This document shows, piece after piece, positions 18,628 through 28,615 of a stretch of 64,000 nt of DNA. The DNA comes from Variovorax sp. HW608 (GTDB lineage Bacteria > Pseudomonadota > Gammaproteobacteria > Burkholderiales > Burkholderiaceae_C), in assembly GCF_900090195.1 (NCBI RefSeq), contig NZ_LT607803.1, positions 7,669,566-7,733,565 on the forward strand, written 5' to 3'. Position 1 is the stretch's first letter; every line of letters starts with the position of its first letter. The position numbers and the translations under genes are program-made. The notes beneath the pieces are model-generated. The model made no database searches. It had not been told where the DNA came from and worked only from the letters and a program-made list of their open reading frames with translations.

Positions 18628-18936
18628 ATGATTCACGTCGTCGCCGTCATCACCGCCAAGCCTGGCCAACGCGACAAGATCCTCGAGGCCTACCGCGCCA
18701 ACCGGCCGGCCGTGCTGGCCGAGGAAGGCTGCATCGAGTACACCGCCACGGTCGACGCCGCCGGCATGCCCGCCACGCGCGGCAGCTTCGGCCCCGACAC
18801 CTTCGTGGTGGTCGAGAAATGGGCAACGCTCGCTGCGTTGCAGGCCCACGCCGCCGCGCCGCACATGGCCGCCTACGGCGCCAAGACCAAGGAGTGGACC
18901 GAAAGCCGAGTCATCCACGTGCTCGAACCCGTCTGA
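18628..18936 (+). CDS. Antibiotic biosynthesis monooxygenase (ABM/YgiN-like) domain protein
   Basis: 102-residue dimeric ferredoxin-like fold. The family motifs HVVAVITAKPGQRDKILEAY, EEGCIEYTATVD, and VVVEKWATLAALQAHAAAPHM are all present; such proteins often act on quinones or other small aromatics without cofactor. AAGGAG lies shortly before the ATG. Downstream of the VOC gene on the same strand, followed by a bidirectional terminator. Substrate unknown. Confidence 0.87.
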   Translation: MIHVVAVITAKPGQRDKILEAYRANRPAVLAEEGCIEYTATVDAAGMPATRGSFGPDTFVVVEKWATLAALQAHAAAPHMAAYGAKTKEWTESRVIHVLEPV

Positions 18937-18953
18937 TCCTCAGCCCCCAAAAC

Positions 18954-18985
18954 AAAAAAACGCGCCCGAGGGCGCGTTTTTCTTT
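18954..18985. terminator. Bidirectional intrinsic terminator between ABM gene and gap
   Basis: CGCGCC/GGCGCG stem (18961-18976) flanked by seven A on the left and TTTTTCTTT on the right, so it can stop transcription from both convergent genes. Confidence 0.9.
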
Positions 18986-19001
18986 AGTGGCCTGGCGCGG
19001 C

Positions 19002-20159
<1,158 letters not shown>

Positions 20160-20164
20160 TCATC

Positions 20165-22204
20165 CTAGCGCTTGAGCGCCGCTTCGACCGTGGCAGCGAC
20201 GTTCTCTGCCGTGAACCCGAAGTGCTTGAACAGCACGCCGGCGGGTGCCGATTCACCGTAGGTGTCGACGCCGACGACGGCGGCGACGCCGTACTTCCAC
20301 CAGCCGTCCGTGGCGCCCATTTCCACGGCGATGCGGGGCAGGCCTTGCGGCAGCACGCCCTTCTTGTAGTCGACGCTCTGGCGGTCGAAGGTGGTGGTCG
20401 AAGGCATGGAGACCACGCGCACCGGGATCTTCTTGGCGGCCAGCAGCTCCTGCGCCTTGAGCGCCAGCTGCACTTCGGAGCCGGTCGCGATGATGACGGC
20501 GCGCGCCTTCTTGCCGGCGAGCGGCTCGGCCAGCACATAGGCGCCCTTGTTGATGTCGCTCAGGTCGCCCTTGGGCGAGTAAGGCAGGTTCTGGCGCGAC
20601 AGCAGCAGCGCCGTCGGGCGGCTCGCGTTCTGCAGCGCGACGGCCCAGGCCACGGCGGTCTCGGCGGTGTCGGCGGGACGCCAGACATCGAGGTTCGGGA
20701 TCAGGCGCAGCGACGCCGCATGCTCGATCGACTGGTGCGTGGGGCCGTCTTCGCCGAGGCCGATGGAGTCGTGCGTGAAGACGTGGATCACGCGCTGCTT
20801 CATCAGCGCCGCCATGCGGATCGCGTTGCGGCTGTAGTCGCTGAAGGTCAGGAAGGTGCCACCGTAGGGAATGAAGCCGCCGTGCAGCGCCACGCCGTTC
20901 ATGATGGCAGCCATGCCGAATTCGCGCACGCCGTAGTTGATATGGCGTCCCGGCAGGCCGTCGGGGTACTGCTCGTTGCCTTCGCTGCGCACCACGGCAC
21001 CGTTGTCGTCGAAGCGCAGGCTCGGTGTGCTCTTGGTGTTGGTGAGGTTCGAACCGGTCAGGTCGGCGCTGCCGCCGAGCAGTTCGGGCAATGCGGCGGT
21101 GAAGGCCTCGAGCGCAAGTTGCGATGCCTTGCGCGATGCGACCGTCTCGGCCTTGGTGTGCGCGGCGACGATCGTGTCCAGGGCGGTCTGGTGGAAGTTC
21201 TTCGGCAGCTCGCCCTTCATGCGGCGGCTGAATTCGCCCGCGAGATCGGGGAAAGCCTCTGCGTAGGCGGCGAACTTCTCGTTCCAGGCGGCTTCGGCAC
21301 GGGTGCCGGCGGCCTTGGCATCCCACTCTTCGTACACGGCCGCCGGCAGTTCGAAGGGCGCGTGCGTCCACTGCAGGGCGCTGCGGGTGAGGCCGATCTC
21401 GTCGGCGCCGAGCGGTTCGCCGTGCGCCTTGGCGGTGTTGGCGCGGTTCGGGCTGCCCTTGCCGATCTGGGTCTTGCAGATGATCAGGGTGGGCTTGTCG
21501 CCGTGCTTCTTGGCCTTCTCGATGGCCTTCGCGACCTCCTTGACGTCATGGCCGTCGATCGGGCCGATCACGTGCCAGCCGTAGGCCTTGAAGCGTTCTT
21601 CGGTGTTGTCGATGAACCAGGGCTTGACCGGGCCATCGATGGAAATGCCGTTGTCGTCGTACAGCGCGATCAGCTTGCCGAGCTTCCAGGCGCCCGCGAG
21701 CGCCGCCGCTTCATGGCTGATGCCTTCCATCAGGCAGCCGTCGCCCAGGAAGGCGTAGGTGTGATGGTCGACGATGTCGTGGCCCTTGCGGTTGAACTCC
21801 GAAGCCAGCAGCTTCTCGGCGAGGGCGAAGCCGACGGCATTGGTGATGCCCTGGCCGAGCGGGCCGGTGGTGGTCTCGACGCCGGGCGTGACGCCGGTTT
21901 CGGGGTGGCCGGCGGTCTTGCTGTGGAGCTGGCGGAAGCGCTTGAGCTCGTCGACCGACAGCTCGTAGCCGCTGAGATGCAGCACCGCGTAGATGAGCAT
22001 CGAGGCATGGCCGTTCGAGAGCACGAAGCGGTCGCGGTCGAACCAGCGCGGGTTGGCCGGGTTGTGCTTGAGGTGTTCGCCCCAGAGTGCGACGGCCATG
22101 TCGGCCATTCCCATGGGTGCGCCCGGATGCCCCGAGTTTGCGAGTTGTACGGCATCCATTGCCAACGCGCGGATCGCGTTGGCCATCAAGGCTTGGTTGG
22201 CCAT
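20165..22204 (-). CDS. tkt: Transketolase
   Basis: 679 residues. Thiamine diphosphate enzyme moving two-carbon units in the pentose phosphate and Calvin cycles. Motifs: [18 protein letters not shown] at the N-terminus, [18 protein letters not shown] with the TPP/Mg-binding GDG followed by the N of [10 protein letters not shown], and [20 protein letters not shown] in the pyrimidine domain. Complete. Upstream of gap on the same strand, a common betaproteobacterial pairing. Confidence 0.97.
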   Translation of the reverse strand: MANQALMANAIRALAMDAVQLANSGHPGAPMGMADMAVALWGEHLKHNPANPRWFDRDRFVLSNGHASMLIYAVLHLSGYELSVDELKRFRQLHSKTAGHPETGVTPGVETTTGPLGQGITNAVGFALAEKLLASEFNRKGHDIVDHHTYAFLGDGCLMEGISHEAAALAGAWKLGKLIALYDDNGISIDGPVKPWFIDNTEERFKAYGWHVIGPIDGHDVKEVAKAIEKAKKHGDKPTLIICKTQIGKGSPNRANTAKAHGEPLGADEIGLTRSALQWTHAPFELPAAVYEEWDAKAAGTRAEAAWNEKFAAYAEAFPDLAGEFSRRMKGELPKNFHQTALDTIVAAHTKAETVASRKASQLALEAFTAALPELLGGSADLTGSNLTNTKSTPSLRFDDNGAVVRSEGNEQYPDGLPGRHINYGVREFGMAAIMNGVALHGGFIPYGGTFLTFSDYSRNAIRMAALMKQRVIHVFTHDSIGLGEDGPTHQSIEHAASLRLIPNLDVWRPADTAETAVAWAVALQNASRPTALLLSRQNLPYSPKGDLSDINKGAYVLAEPLAGKKARAVIIATGSEVQLALKAQELLAAKKIPVRVVSMPSTTTFDRQSVDYKKGVLPQGLPRIAVEMGATDGWWKYGVAAVVGVDTYGESAPAGVLFKHFGFTAENVAATVEAALKR

Positions 22205-22307
22205 CTGGGGGCTTTCTGGGGGGCAAGTTAGGGGGAACCCGGCATTTTAGCGGGCGAGGTTGCGGACCCTCCCGGCGGCCCGCGGATGGGCTGCTAGAGT
22301 GCCGGCC

Positions 22308-22697
22308 ATGCATGGACTGCACCTCACCGCCGATCTCCACGATTGCCGCTGCGCCGCGCGCTGGCTGGTCGATGCGCAAGCGCTCGGCGCGGCATGCGTC
22401 GATGCGGCGGAATCGGCCGGCCTGCAGGTGGTCGGCCAGCTCTTTCATGCCTTCCCGGCCACGCCGCACGGGCCCGGCGGCGTGACCGCCACGGTGCTGC
22501 TCGCGGAATCGCACCTGTGCGTCCACACCTGGCCCGAGCAGGGCGGCGTCACGCTCGACGTCTACGTCTGCAACTTCGGCGGCGACCACTCGGCGAAGGC
22601 GAGGGCGGTGATGGCTTCGCTGGAGGCGCTCTTCATGCCGCAGCACGCGAAGCTGCATGCCTTGCAGCGCGGCGCGATCCGTGCGGAGGCCGCATGA
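22308..22697 (+). CDS. speD: S-adenosylmethionine decarboxylase proenzyme
   Basis: 129 residues, bacterial class 1B length. Makes decarboxylated AdoMet, the aminopropyl donor for spermidine. The self-cleavage site Glu67-Ser68 (AESHLCVHTWPE) would yield the pyruvoyl group; His73 and Cys88 match the other catalytic residues of Thermotoga SpeD (Ser63, His68, Cys83). The ATG at 22308 gives the family N-terminus (MHGLHLTADL); no strong ribosome binding site is visible. Its stop overlaps the murU start by ATGA, an odd pairing of polyamine and cell-wall genes. The likely partner aminopropyltransferase is at 28612. Confidence 0.9.
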   Translation: MHGLHLTADLHDCRCAARWLVDAQALGAACVDAAESAGLQVVGQLFHAFPATPHGPGGVTATVLLAESHLCVHTWPEQGGVTLDVYVCNFGGDHSAKARAVMASLEALFMPQHAKLHALQRGAIRAEAA

Positions 22698-23392
22698 AGG
22701 CAATGATCCTTGCGGCCGGGCGCGGCGAGCGCATGCGGCCCTTGACCGACACGACGCCCAAGCCGCTGCTCGAAGTCGCGGGCAAGCCCCTCATTCAATG
22801 GCCCATCGAGGGGCTGGCCGCGGGCGGCTTCACCGACCTGGTGGTGAACACCGCGTGGCTCGGCGAGCAGATCCCGGCGCGCTTCGGGGAACGGTTCGGC
22901 GCATCCACCATCGCCTATTCGCATGAAGGCAGGGACTTCGGCGGCGCGCTCGAAACGGCCGGCGGCATCGTGCGCGCGCTGCCGATGCTGGGCGACATCT
23001 TCTGGGTCGCCGCGGGTGACGTGTACGCGCCGGATTTCCGGTTCTCGCGCGAAGCGGTGGAGCGCTTCAGGGCGAGCTGGCGCCTCGCGCACCTGTGGCT
23101 GGTACCGAACCCGGCGCACCACCCGCAAGGCGACTTCGGCATCGCGGCCGACGGCGGCGCGCTCAGCGAGGCGCCGCAGAAGTACACCTTCTCGACGATC
23201 GCGCTGTACCGGGCCGCGCTCTTCGCGCCGCCGCTGTGCGACATCGAAGCCGGGAACCCGCAGGGGATCAAGGCGGCTTTGGCGCCGTTGCTGCGCGATG
23301 CGATGCGATCGGGCCTGGTTGGCGCGGAGCTCTACACCGGACGCTGGGCCGATGTCGGCACGCCGGAGCGGCTGGCCGAACTGAACAGATGA
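22694..23392 (+). CDS. murU: N-acetylmuramate alpha-1-phosphate uridylyltransferase
   Basis: 232-residue nucleotidyltransferase. MurU converts MurNAc-1-phosphate to UDP-MurNAc in the peptidoglycan-recycling bypass. Signature MILAAGRGERMRPLTD then TPKPLLEVAGKPLI, the metal-binding AAGDVYAPDF, and WADVGTPERLAEL at the C-terminus fit MurU. The ATG overlaps the speD stop. The kinase that precedes it in the pathway, AmgK, is encoded at 41656, although the two genes are adjacent in pseudomonads. A sugar-phosphate uridylyltransferase of another specificity is the alternative. Confidence 0.83.
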   Translation: MKAMILAAGRGERMRPLTDTTPKPLLEVAGKPLIQWPIEGLAAGGFTDLVVNTAWLGEQIPARFGERFGASTIAYSHEGRDFGGALETAGGIVRALPMLGDIFWVAAGDVYAPDFRFSREAVERFRASWRLAHLWLVPNPAHHPQGDFGIAADGGALSEAPQKYTFSTIALYRAALFAPPLCDIEAGNPQGIKAALAPLLRDAMRSGLVGAELYTGRWADVGTPERLAELNR

Positions 23393-23424
23393 AAAAAACG
23401 GCCCGCGTGGCGCGGGCCGTTTTC
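23392..23424. terminator. Bidirectional terminator after murU
   Basis: ACGGCCCGCG/CGCGGGCCGT ten-base-pair stem (23398-23407 with 23411-23420) with seven A before and TTT after; serves murU and the lipoprotein gene that ends at 23454. Confidence 0.88.
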
Positions 23425-23453
23425 GGTGGCAGTTGTCCGTCGCGTAGCCCGCG

Positions 23454-25517
23454 TCAGGGGACGTTCGATGTCGACATCTGGAACGGCTTGCCGGGCAGCG
23501 CCATCGCGCCGCCGTACTCGGCCGCGGCGCCGTTGATCGCGTTGATCGGGCAGCCGGTCGGTCCTGCGCATGCGCCGCCGTCGCTGAAGATCACCGGACC
23601 GTAGCGGTAGTTGCGCATCGCCTTGCCGGCGTAGTCGAGCGCGCTCAGCACATAGCCCTGGTTCGCGAAGTTGTCCGCGTCCTCCACGGCGATCAGGTCC
23701 TTCATCTCGCTGTGCTGGATCGTGCGAACGACGCTGCCGCTGTTGCCGTTGGAGGCGAAGCGCACCCAGTTGATCTTGTTGTCGCCGCGGGAGGCAACGA
23801 TGACCTGCTGGTTGTTAGGCTCGCCGCTGAAGCCGCCCGGCTCACCCTTGGAGGTGCCGAGCGATGTCGGGTTGCGGCCGATGCCGGTCACGGTGCCCAC
23901 TTCGGCGATGTTGCTCGCCGGCGGGTTGGCCACCATGCTGTAGCCGTCACCCGGCGTGAAGCCGTCGAGGCTGTAGATGTGCAGCGTGCCGTCCTGCGTC
24001 GCGACCCAGGCGCGCGGGGTGGAGCCGAAGACCGTGGTCTTCACCGCCGTCGGGCGTGCGCCCAGCGACACCGTCTTGAGCACCGTCGGCGTCTGCGAGG
24101 CCTGCACGTCGAAGGTGAACGGCCACTGGTTGGCCGACTGGCCGATGTTGGTCGTCTGGTTCACGTTCGAGCTGAAGTACATGCCGTTGAAGTAGCTGAA
24201 CAGCGGCTTCAAATCGATGAACGTGGCCTTCTGCTCCGACTTGGAGATCACCACTGCCACGCCGCCCTTGGCGTAGTTGTACTGGTTGGCGCCGCCGCTC
24301 GCGAACTTCTGCCAGTTGCTCGAGAGGGGCGAGTTGGCGTAGCCGACGAACTGGCCGACGTTCGAGCCGGTCTGGTTGAGCGACTTGAACTGGTCCATGC
24401 CGGTGGTGACGGCGATCTCGGTCGGCGCCGCCATGCCCGGCAGGTCGACGTAGCCAAGGATCTTCATGAAGGCGATGTCGCCCATGTTGGCGAGGCCCGG
24501 GTAGACGCCCATCCATTCCTGCCAGTAGTTGTACCAGGCCGCGTAGCCGGTGTGCTGGGCGGAGTTGTAGGGGTCGCAGCCGTCGCACAGGCCGGCCAGC
24601 GCGATCACCGCGACCTGGCCCTTGAGCGCCTGCGTGTCCCACACCGTGACCAGCGCGAATTCGCTGTTGTTGGTCATGGCAATGGCGGTCGGCACCTTGT
24701 TGGCAGGCAATTGCACAGTGGCCTGGTTGCGGGCCGTGTTGCTGCCGACCGTCCCGATGACGCCGTTCTGGAACGCGACGAGGCCTTCCGAGCAGAAGGC
24801 CGGACGGCCGGCGCAGCGGCCGACGGCGATCGGGTCGCTGCTCACGAGGTGCTGGTCGCGATAGCCCATCACGTTGATGCTGTCGATGCCGCCGCCGGTG
24901 ACGGCCGCCCGCGTCCAGTTCAGCTGAGGGAGCTGCGCGAACACGTTGTACATGTAGTTCGAGACCTGGATGTCGGACACGCCCACGCGCTGCGACGTGT
25001 CGTCCGCCACGAACGCCGCGTTGGCGAGGTTCGACGAGAACGAGCCCGCGCTCGAGCTGGGCGGCCCGCCGACCGACCACCAGAACGGGTAGTCCGGCGC
25101 CGGCGAGGTGAGCTTCGTATCGGTGCGCTTGTACAGCGCCACGCCCGCATTCGCGGTGCCGCATGCCACCGCATCGGGGCCATAGCGGTAGGCGATGCCG
25201 GCATCCTTGCTCAACTGGGCGGCCATGGCGGTGTACTGTGCCGCCACGATGTTCAGCGCGCTGTCGACGATGTCCGTGCTCTGGGATCCGCAGAAGGTCG
25301 TGGTTTGCGGTGTGCTCCCGAGGGTCGTGCCGCCGGAGGAGACGCCGCTGCTGCCGGAAGAGGAGCCGCTCTGCAACGCCGAAGCCGCCGCAGCTGCGTT
25401 GGCCGCGGCCGCTGCACTCACGGCGGAGCCACCGCCGCCACCACCACCGCCGCCGCAGCCCGCAAGCGCGATGGCGCCAAATGACAGCAAAATGGCGCTC
25501 TTATGGATAACTTTCAA
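23454..25517 (-). CDS. Large exported lipoprotein of unknown function, beta-propeller-like
   Basis: 687 residues. A lipoprotein signal peptide (KVIHKSAILLSFGAIALAGC) is followed by nine consecutive glycines and an Ala/Ser-rich linker to about residue 70. The rest is strand-rich with repeats such as TAIAMTNNSEFALVTVWD, TEIAVTTGMDQF, AVKTTVFGSTPRAWVATQDGTLHIYSLDGF and NQQVIVASRGDNKINWVRF, suggesting a surface or periplasmic beta-propeller. The start is TTG: GGAGG lies at the correct distance before TTG at 25517 (or 25520), while the ATG at 25541 would place that GGAGG inside the gene. Many cysteine pairs suggest periplasmic disulfides. I do not recognise the family. Confidence 0.75.
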   Translation of the reverse strand: MKVIHKSAILLSFGAIALAGCGGGGGGGGGSAVSAAAAANAAAAASALQSGSSSGSSGVSSGGTTLGSTPQTTTFCGSQSTDIVDSALNIVAAQYTAMAAQLSKDAGIAYRYGPDAVACGTANAGVALYKRTDTKLTSPAPDYPFWWSVGGPPSSSAGSFSSNLANAAFVADDTSQRVGVSDIQVSNYMYNVFAQLPQLNWTRAAVTGGGIDSINVMGYRDQHLVSSDPIAVGRCAGRPAFCSEGLVAFQNGVIGTVGSNTARNQATVQLPANKVPTAIAMTNNSEFALVTVWDTQALKGQVAVIALAGLCDGCDPYNSAQHTGYAAWYNYWQEWMGVYPGLANMGDIAFMKILGYVDLPGMAAPTEIAVTTGMDQFKSLNQTGSNVGQFVGYANSPLSSNWQKFASGGANQYNYAKGGVAVVISKSEQKATFIDLKPLFSYFNGMYFSSNVNQTTNIGQSANQWPFTFDVQASQTPTVLKTVSLGARPTAVKTTVFGSTPRAWVATQDGTLHIYSLDGFTPGDGYSMVANPPASNIAEVGTVTGIGRNPTSLGTSKGEPGGFSGEPNNQQVIVASRGDNKINWVRFASNGNSGSVVRTIQHSEMKDLIAVEDADNFANQGYVLSALDYAGKAMRNYRYGPVIFSDGGACAGPTGCPINAINGAAAEYGGAMALPGKPFQMSTSNVP

Positions 25518-25654
25518 CAAAAAACACCTCCAAAATAACAAGTGGCCGTTTTTTACGTGGGATGAACCTCACGGGCAAACCATCTTGCAAATACTTTCTT
25601 CGTGTTTTTCGACCCCCTTGGGGAGCACTTACAAAGTTAGCGAATAGTGACGTT

Positions 25655-27040
25655 ATGACCGCAAATCATCAAGCCCCCCGTCGTTTACATCTTTCTACTT
25701 ATTTAGGCGCCGACGGCATCGCGATCATTCCGACCGCTCCCGAGCGCCAGCGCAACCGGGACAGCGACTTCCTGTACCGGCACGACAGCTACTTCTATTA
25801 CCTGACCGGCTTCACCGAGCCGAACGCCTGGCTGGTGCTGACCGGCGACGGCAAGTCGACGCTGTTCTGCGCGCCGAAGGACCTGGAGCGCGAGATCTGG
25901 GACGGCTATCGGCTGGGTCCCGAGGCCGCACCGGGGGTGCTGGGGGTGGACGAGGCGTATTCGGTCGAGGAACTCGATGTGCGGCTGCCGCGGCTGCTCG
26001 AGAACAGGTCGGTGGTCTGGTATCCGTTCGCGACGCACAAGGGGCTGGAAACGCGGATCGACGGTTGGCTGTCGTCGGTGCGCGCCCGGGTGCGCTTCGG
26101 CGCGCTGTGCCCTGAAGAGCAGCGCGACCTGTGCGGTCCGCTCGACGAGATGCGCCTGGTCAAGGACGCGCACGAACAGGACACGATGCGCCGCGCCGCG
26201 CAGATCAGCGCCCGGGCACACGTCCGCGCGATGCAGCTGTCGGCACGCATGCTGCGCGAAGGCAAGGACGTGCGCGAATACCACCTCGACGCCGAGCTGC
26301 TGCACGAATTCCGGCTCGGCGGCTCGCAGTGCCCGGCCTACGGCTCGATCGTGGCGGCCGGTGCCAATGCCTGCGTGCTGCACTACCGCGCCGACGTCGC
26401 GCCGGTGCGCGACGGCGAACTGGTGCTCATCGATGCCGGCTGCGAGCTCGACGGCTACGCCAGCGACATCACCCGCACTTTTCCGGCCAACGGCAAGTTC
26501 ACCGGCCCGCAGCGCGCGCTGTACGACCTCGTCCTCGCGAGCCAGGACGCCGCCGTCGCGGCAACCCGCGCCGGCCAGCGCTTCAACGACCCCCACGAAG
26601 CGACGGTCAAGGTGCTTTCGCAAGGCATGCTGGACCTGGGCCTGCTCGACGCCAACAAGGTCGGCAGCGTGGACGACGTGGTCGAGAAGCGCGCCTACTT
26701 CCCCTTCTATATGCACCGCACCGGCCACTGGCTGGGGATGGACGTCCACGACTGCGGCAGCTACGTCGAGCCGACACAGCTGGGCGAGATCAGCGAGCGC
26801 CGCGACCCGCTGTCCAACGAGATCATCAAGAACCGGCCGAGCCGCATCCTGAAGCCGGGCATGGTGCTGACGATCGAACCGGGCATCTACGTGCGGCCGG
26901 CCGAGGGCGTGCCCGAGCAGTTCCACAACATCGGCATCCGCATCGAGGACGATGCGATCGTGACCGACACCGGCTGCGAGCTGATCTCGCGCGGCGTGCC
27001 GGTCAAGGGCGACGAAATCGAAGCGTTGATGCGCGGTTGA
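25655..27040 (+). CDS. pepP: Xaa-Pro aminopeptidase
   Basis: 461 residues, M24B metallopeptidase that removes N-terminal residues preceding proline. The dinuclear manganese ligands are all present: Asp260, Asp271 (LIDAGCELDGYASDITRTF), His358 (TGHWLGMDVHD), Glu408 (IEPGIYV) and Glu431 (IRIEDD). The N-terminal aminopeptidase P domain (SDFLYRHDSYFYYLTGF) fits. The ATG at 25655 is preferred because the frame upstream has no homology-like content. Full length. Confidence 0.95.
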   Translation: MTANHQAPRRLHLSTYLGADGIAIIPTAPERQRNRDSDFLYRHDSYFYYLTGFTEPNAWLVLTGDGKSTLFCAPKDLEREIWDGYRLGPEAAPGVLGVDEAYSVEELDVRLPRLLENRSVVWYPFATHKGLETRIDGWLSSVRARVRFGALCPEEQRDLCGPLDEMRLVKDAHEQDTMRRAAQISARAHVRAMQLSARMLREGKDVREYHLDAELLHEFRLGGSQCPAYGSIVAAGANACVLHYRADVAPVRDGELVLIDAGCELDGYASDITRTFPANGKFTGPQRALYDLVLASQDAAVAATRAGQRFNDPHEATVKVLSQGMLDLGLLDANKVGSVDDVVEKRAYFPFYMHRTGHWLGMDVHDCGSYVEPTQLGEISERRDPLSNEIIKNRPSRILKPGMVLTIEPGIYVRPAEGVPEQFHNIGIRIEDDAIVTDTGCELISRGVPVKGDEIEALMRG

Positions 27041-27043
27041 GCG

Positions 27044-28615
27044 TCAAGCCGCGGCCAGGTGGCCGCGGATGAACGCCTCCTCGAAGATCGAGTAGCCCGA
27101 CCAGTCGCCGTGCGCGAAGCTGAGGCGGCCGGCACGGACCCGCTCCGGGGCGCCGATCTGCCGCAGCAGCCCGGGCGCCGGAATCGCCATCGCGTGGCCG
27201 TAGCGCGTGATGTCGATGCGCGTCGCGAGCGCCGGCAGGTCGGGGTGCGGCACCGACAGCTCCGCGATCAGGTCGTCGCGCCAGCCGCTCCACGGCCGGT
27301 CGAGCAGCTGCCTGCGCCCGTCGCCGCCATCGAAGGCGCTGGGCCCGAGCGGGCGGTACCAGCTCAGCACGGTGGCGCGCGGCGTCGGATCCAGGCTCTG
27401 ATGCCGCGCGTCGACATAGCCGAGCCCGCGCGTGCCGTAGAGCACGTTATCCCAACTCGGCGGCGCCCCGGGCCGGTCGGCCAGCGGCTCGCGCACGTGG
27501 ATGTTGGCGACGAGCCACGGCGAATGCCGGATCAGCGACCCGGCGCGCCTCAGCACCTCGGGCGGGTTCTCGACCACGCGCGCGGCGATGAAAACCGGCA
27601 GCGCCACGATGCATCGCTCGGCCTGCCACCGGATGCCCGATCGCGCCCTGACGTCGAAGGCATCGACCTCCACGCCGCCGCGTGTTTCGGCAATGCGCGT
27701 GACCGCATGGCCGGTCTTCAGGCGCTCGCCCAGGGGATCGGCCAGCCGGCGCATGAGCCAGGCATTGCCTTCGGGCCAGGTCAGCACCGCGTCGCGTTCC
27801 GGGTTGTCGTCGCCGGGTGCGTGGAATCCGTGGCGGCTCGCGAAGTAGTGGAGCCCCGCCCAGGCCGACACATGGGTCATGCCGGCGCCGTAGTCGTCGC
27901 GGCAGCAATAGTCCAGGTACCAGCGCAGCTGCGCGTCGGTGAAGGCTTCGCGGTCGAGCCACGCCTCAAACGAGAGCGCGTCCAGCGAAAGCAGCAGCGG
28001 CGCCGTTTCGGCCCTGAGCGTTGGGATCACGAATCGCGCCTCGCGGCGCAGCGCCTCCACGCGCTGCGAGAACCGGCGGTATTGCGCGAGCGTGGCTTCG
28101 CCCACGCCCTGCAGCGGCAGCAGGCCGTCCTGCCATTCGCCGCGGAAGTAGAGGCGCTCCTGCGGGCTGTGGCAGAGGTGGCGCTCGTCGTATTCCCAGC
28201 GCCCTGCGACGCGCCGGCGAAGGCCGAATTCCTCGAGCAGGTCCTGCACCTCGCGCGCGTGATCGCCGGGCACCGGCAGGTAGTGCGCCCCGAGCGGGCA
28301 GGCGATGCCGTTCACCGCACCGCCGCGGCTGTTTCCGCCCGCGCTGTCCTCGAGTTCGAGCAGCACGAAGTCCTCGATCCCGGCGAGCCGCAAGGCACGC
28401 GCAGCGGCCAGCCCTGCGATGCCCCCGCCGGCGATCACCACCTGCGTACGGTGCAGGACATCCGGCGCGCCGCCGGCCTGCAAGCTGCCGTCACGCAGTG
28501 CATGGCCGCGTGCCACGTCGATGCCCGTGAAGCCGCCTGCGATCCCGGGCGCGGGCTTGCAGCCGGCCAGCACCGCCGCGCCCGCAGCCCCGCCCAGGAA
28601 CATGCGGCGCTTCAC
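27044..28615 (-). CDS. Exported FAD-dependent amine oxidase-like protein
   Basis: 523 residues. Begins KRRMFLGGAAGAAVLAGC, a short twin-arginine-like signal that also contains a lipobox, so it may be an exported, lipid-anchored flavoprotein. The FAD site VVIAGGGIAGLAAARALRLAG is near residue 58, and the C-terminus (LSFAHGDWSGYSIFEEAFIRG) is typical of the monoamine/polyamine oxidase superfamily. GTG at 28615 overlaps the stop of the spermidine synthase homologue (GTGA), implying coupled translation. Context suggests a polyamine or its derivative as substrate, but that is inference. Confidence 0.82.
   Translation of the reverse strand: MKRRMFLGGAAGAAVLAGCKPAPGIAGGFTGIDVARGHALRDGSLQAGGAPDVLHRTQVVIAGGGIAGLAAARALRLAGIEDFVLLELEDSAGGNSRGGAVNGIACPLGAHYLPVPGDHAREVQDLLEEFGLRRRVAGRWEYDERHLCHSPQERLYFRGEWQDGLLPLQGVGEATLAQYRRFSQRVEALRREARFVIPTLRAETAPLLLSLDALSFEAWLDREAFTDAQLRWYLDYCCRDDYGAGMTHVSAWAGLHYFASRHGFHAPGDDNPERDAVLTWPEGNAWLMRRLADPLGERLKTGHAVTRIAETRGGVEVDAFDVRARSGIRWQAERCIVALPVFIAARVVENPPEVLRRAGSLIRHSPWLVANIHVREPLADRPGAPPSWDNVLYGTRGLGYVDARHQSLDPTPRATVLSWYRPLGPSAFDGGDGRRQLLDRPWSGWRDDLIAELSVPHPDLPALATRIDITRYGHAMAIPAPGLLRQIGAPERVRAGRLSFAHGDWSGYSIFEEAFIRGHLAAA

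Noticed and set aside
25518..25541. ATG start at 25541 for the lipoprotein
   Set aside because: It would place a strong GGAGG Shine-Dalgarno within the gene and spoil the signal peptide; TTG fits better.
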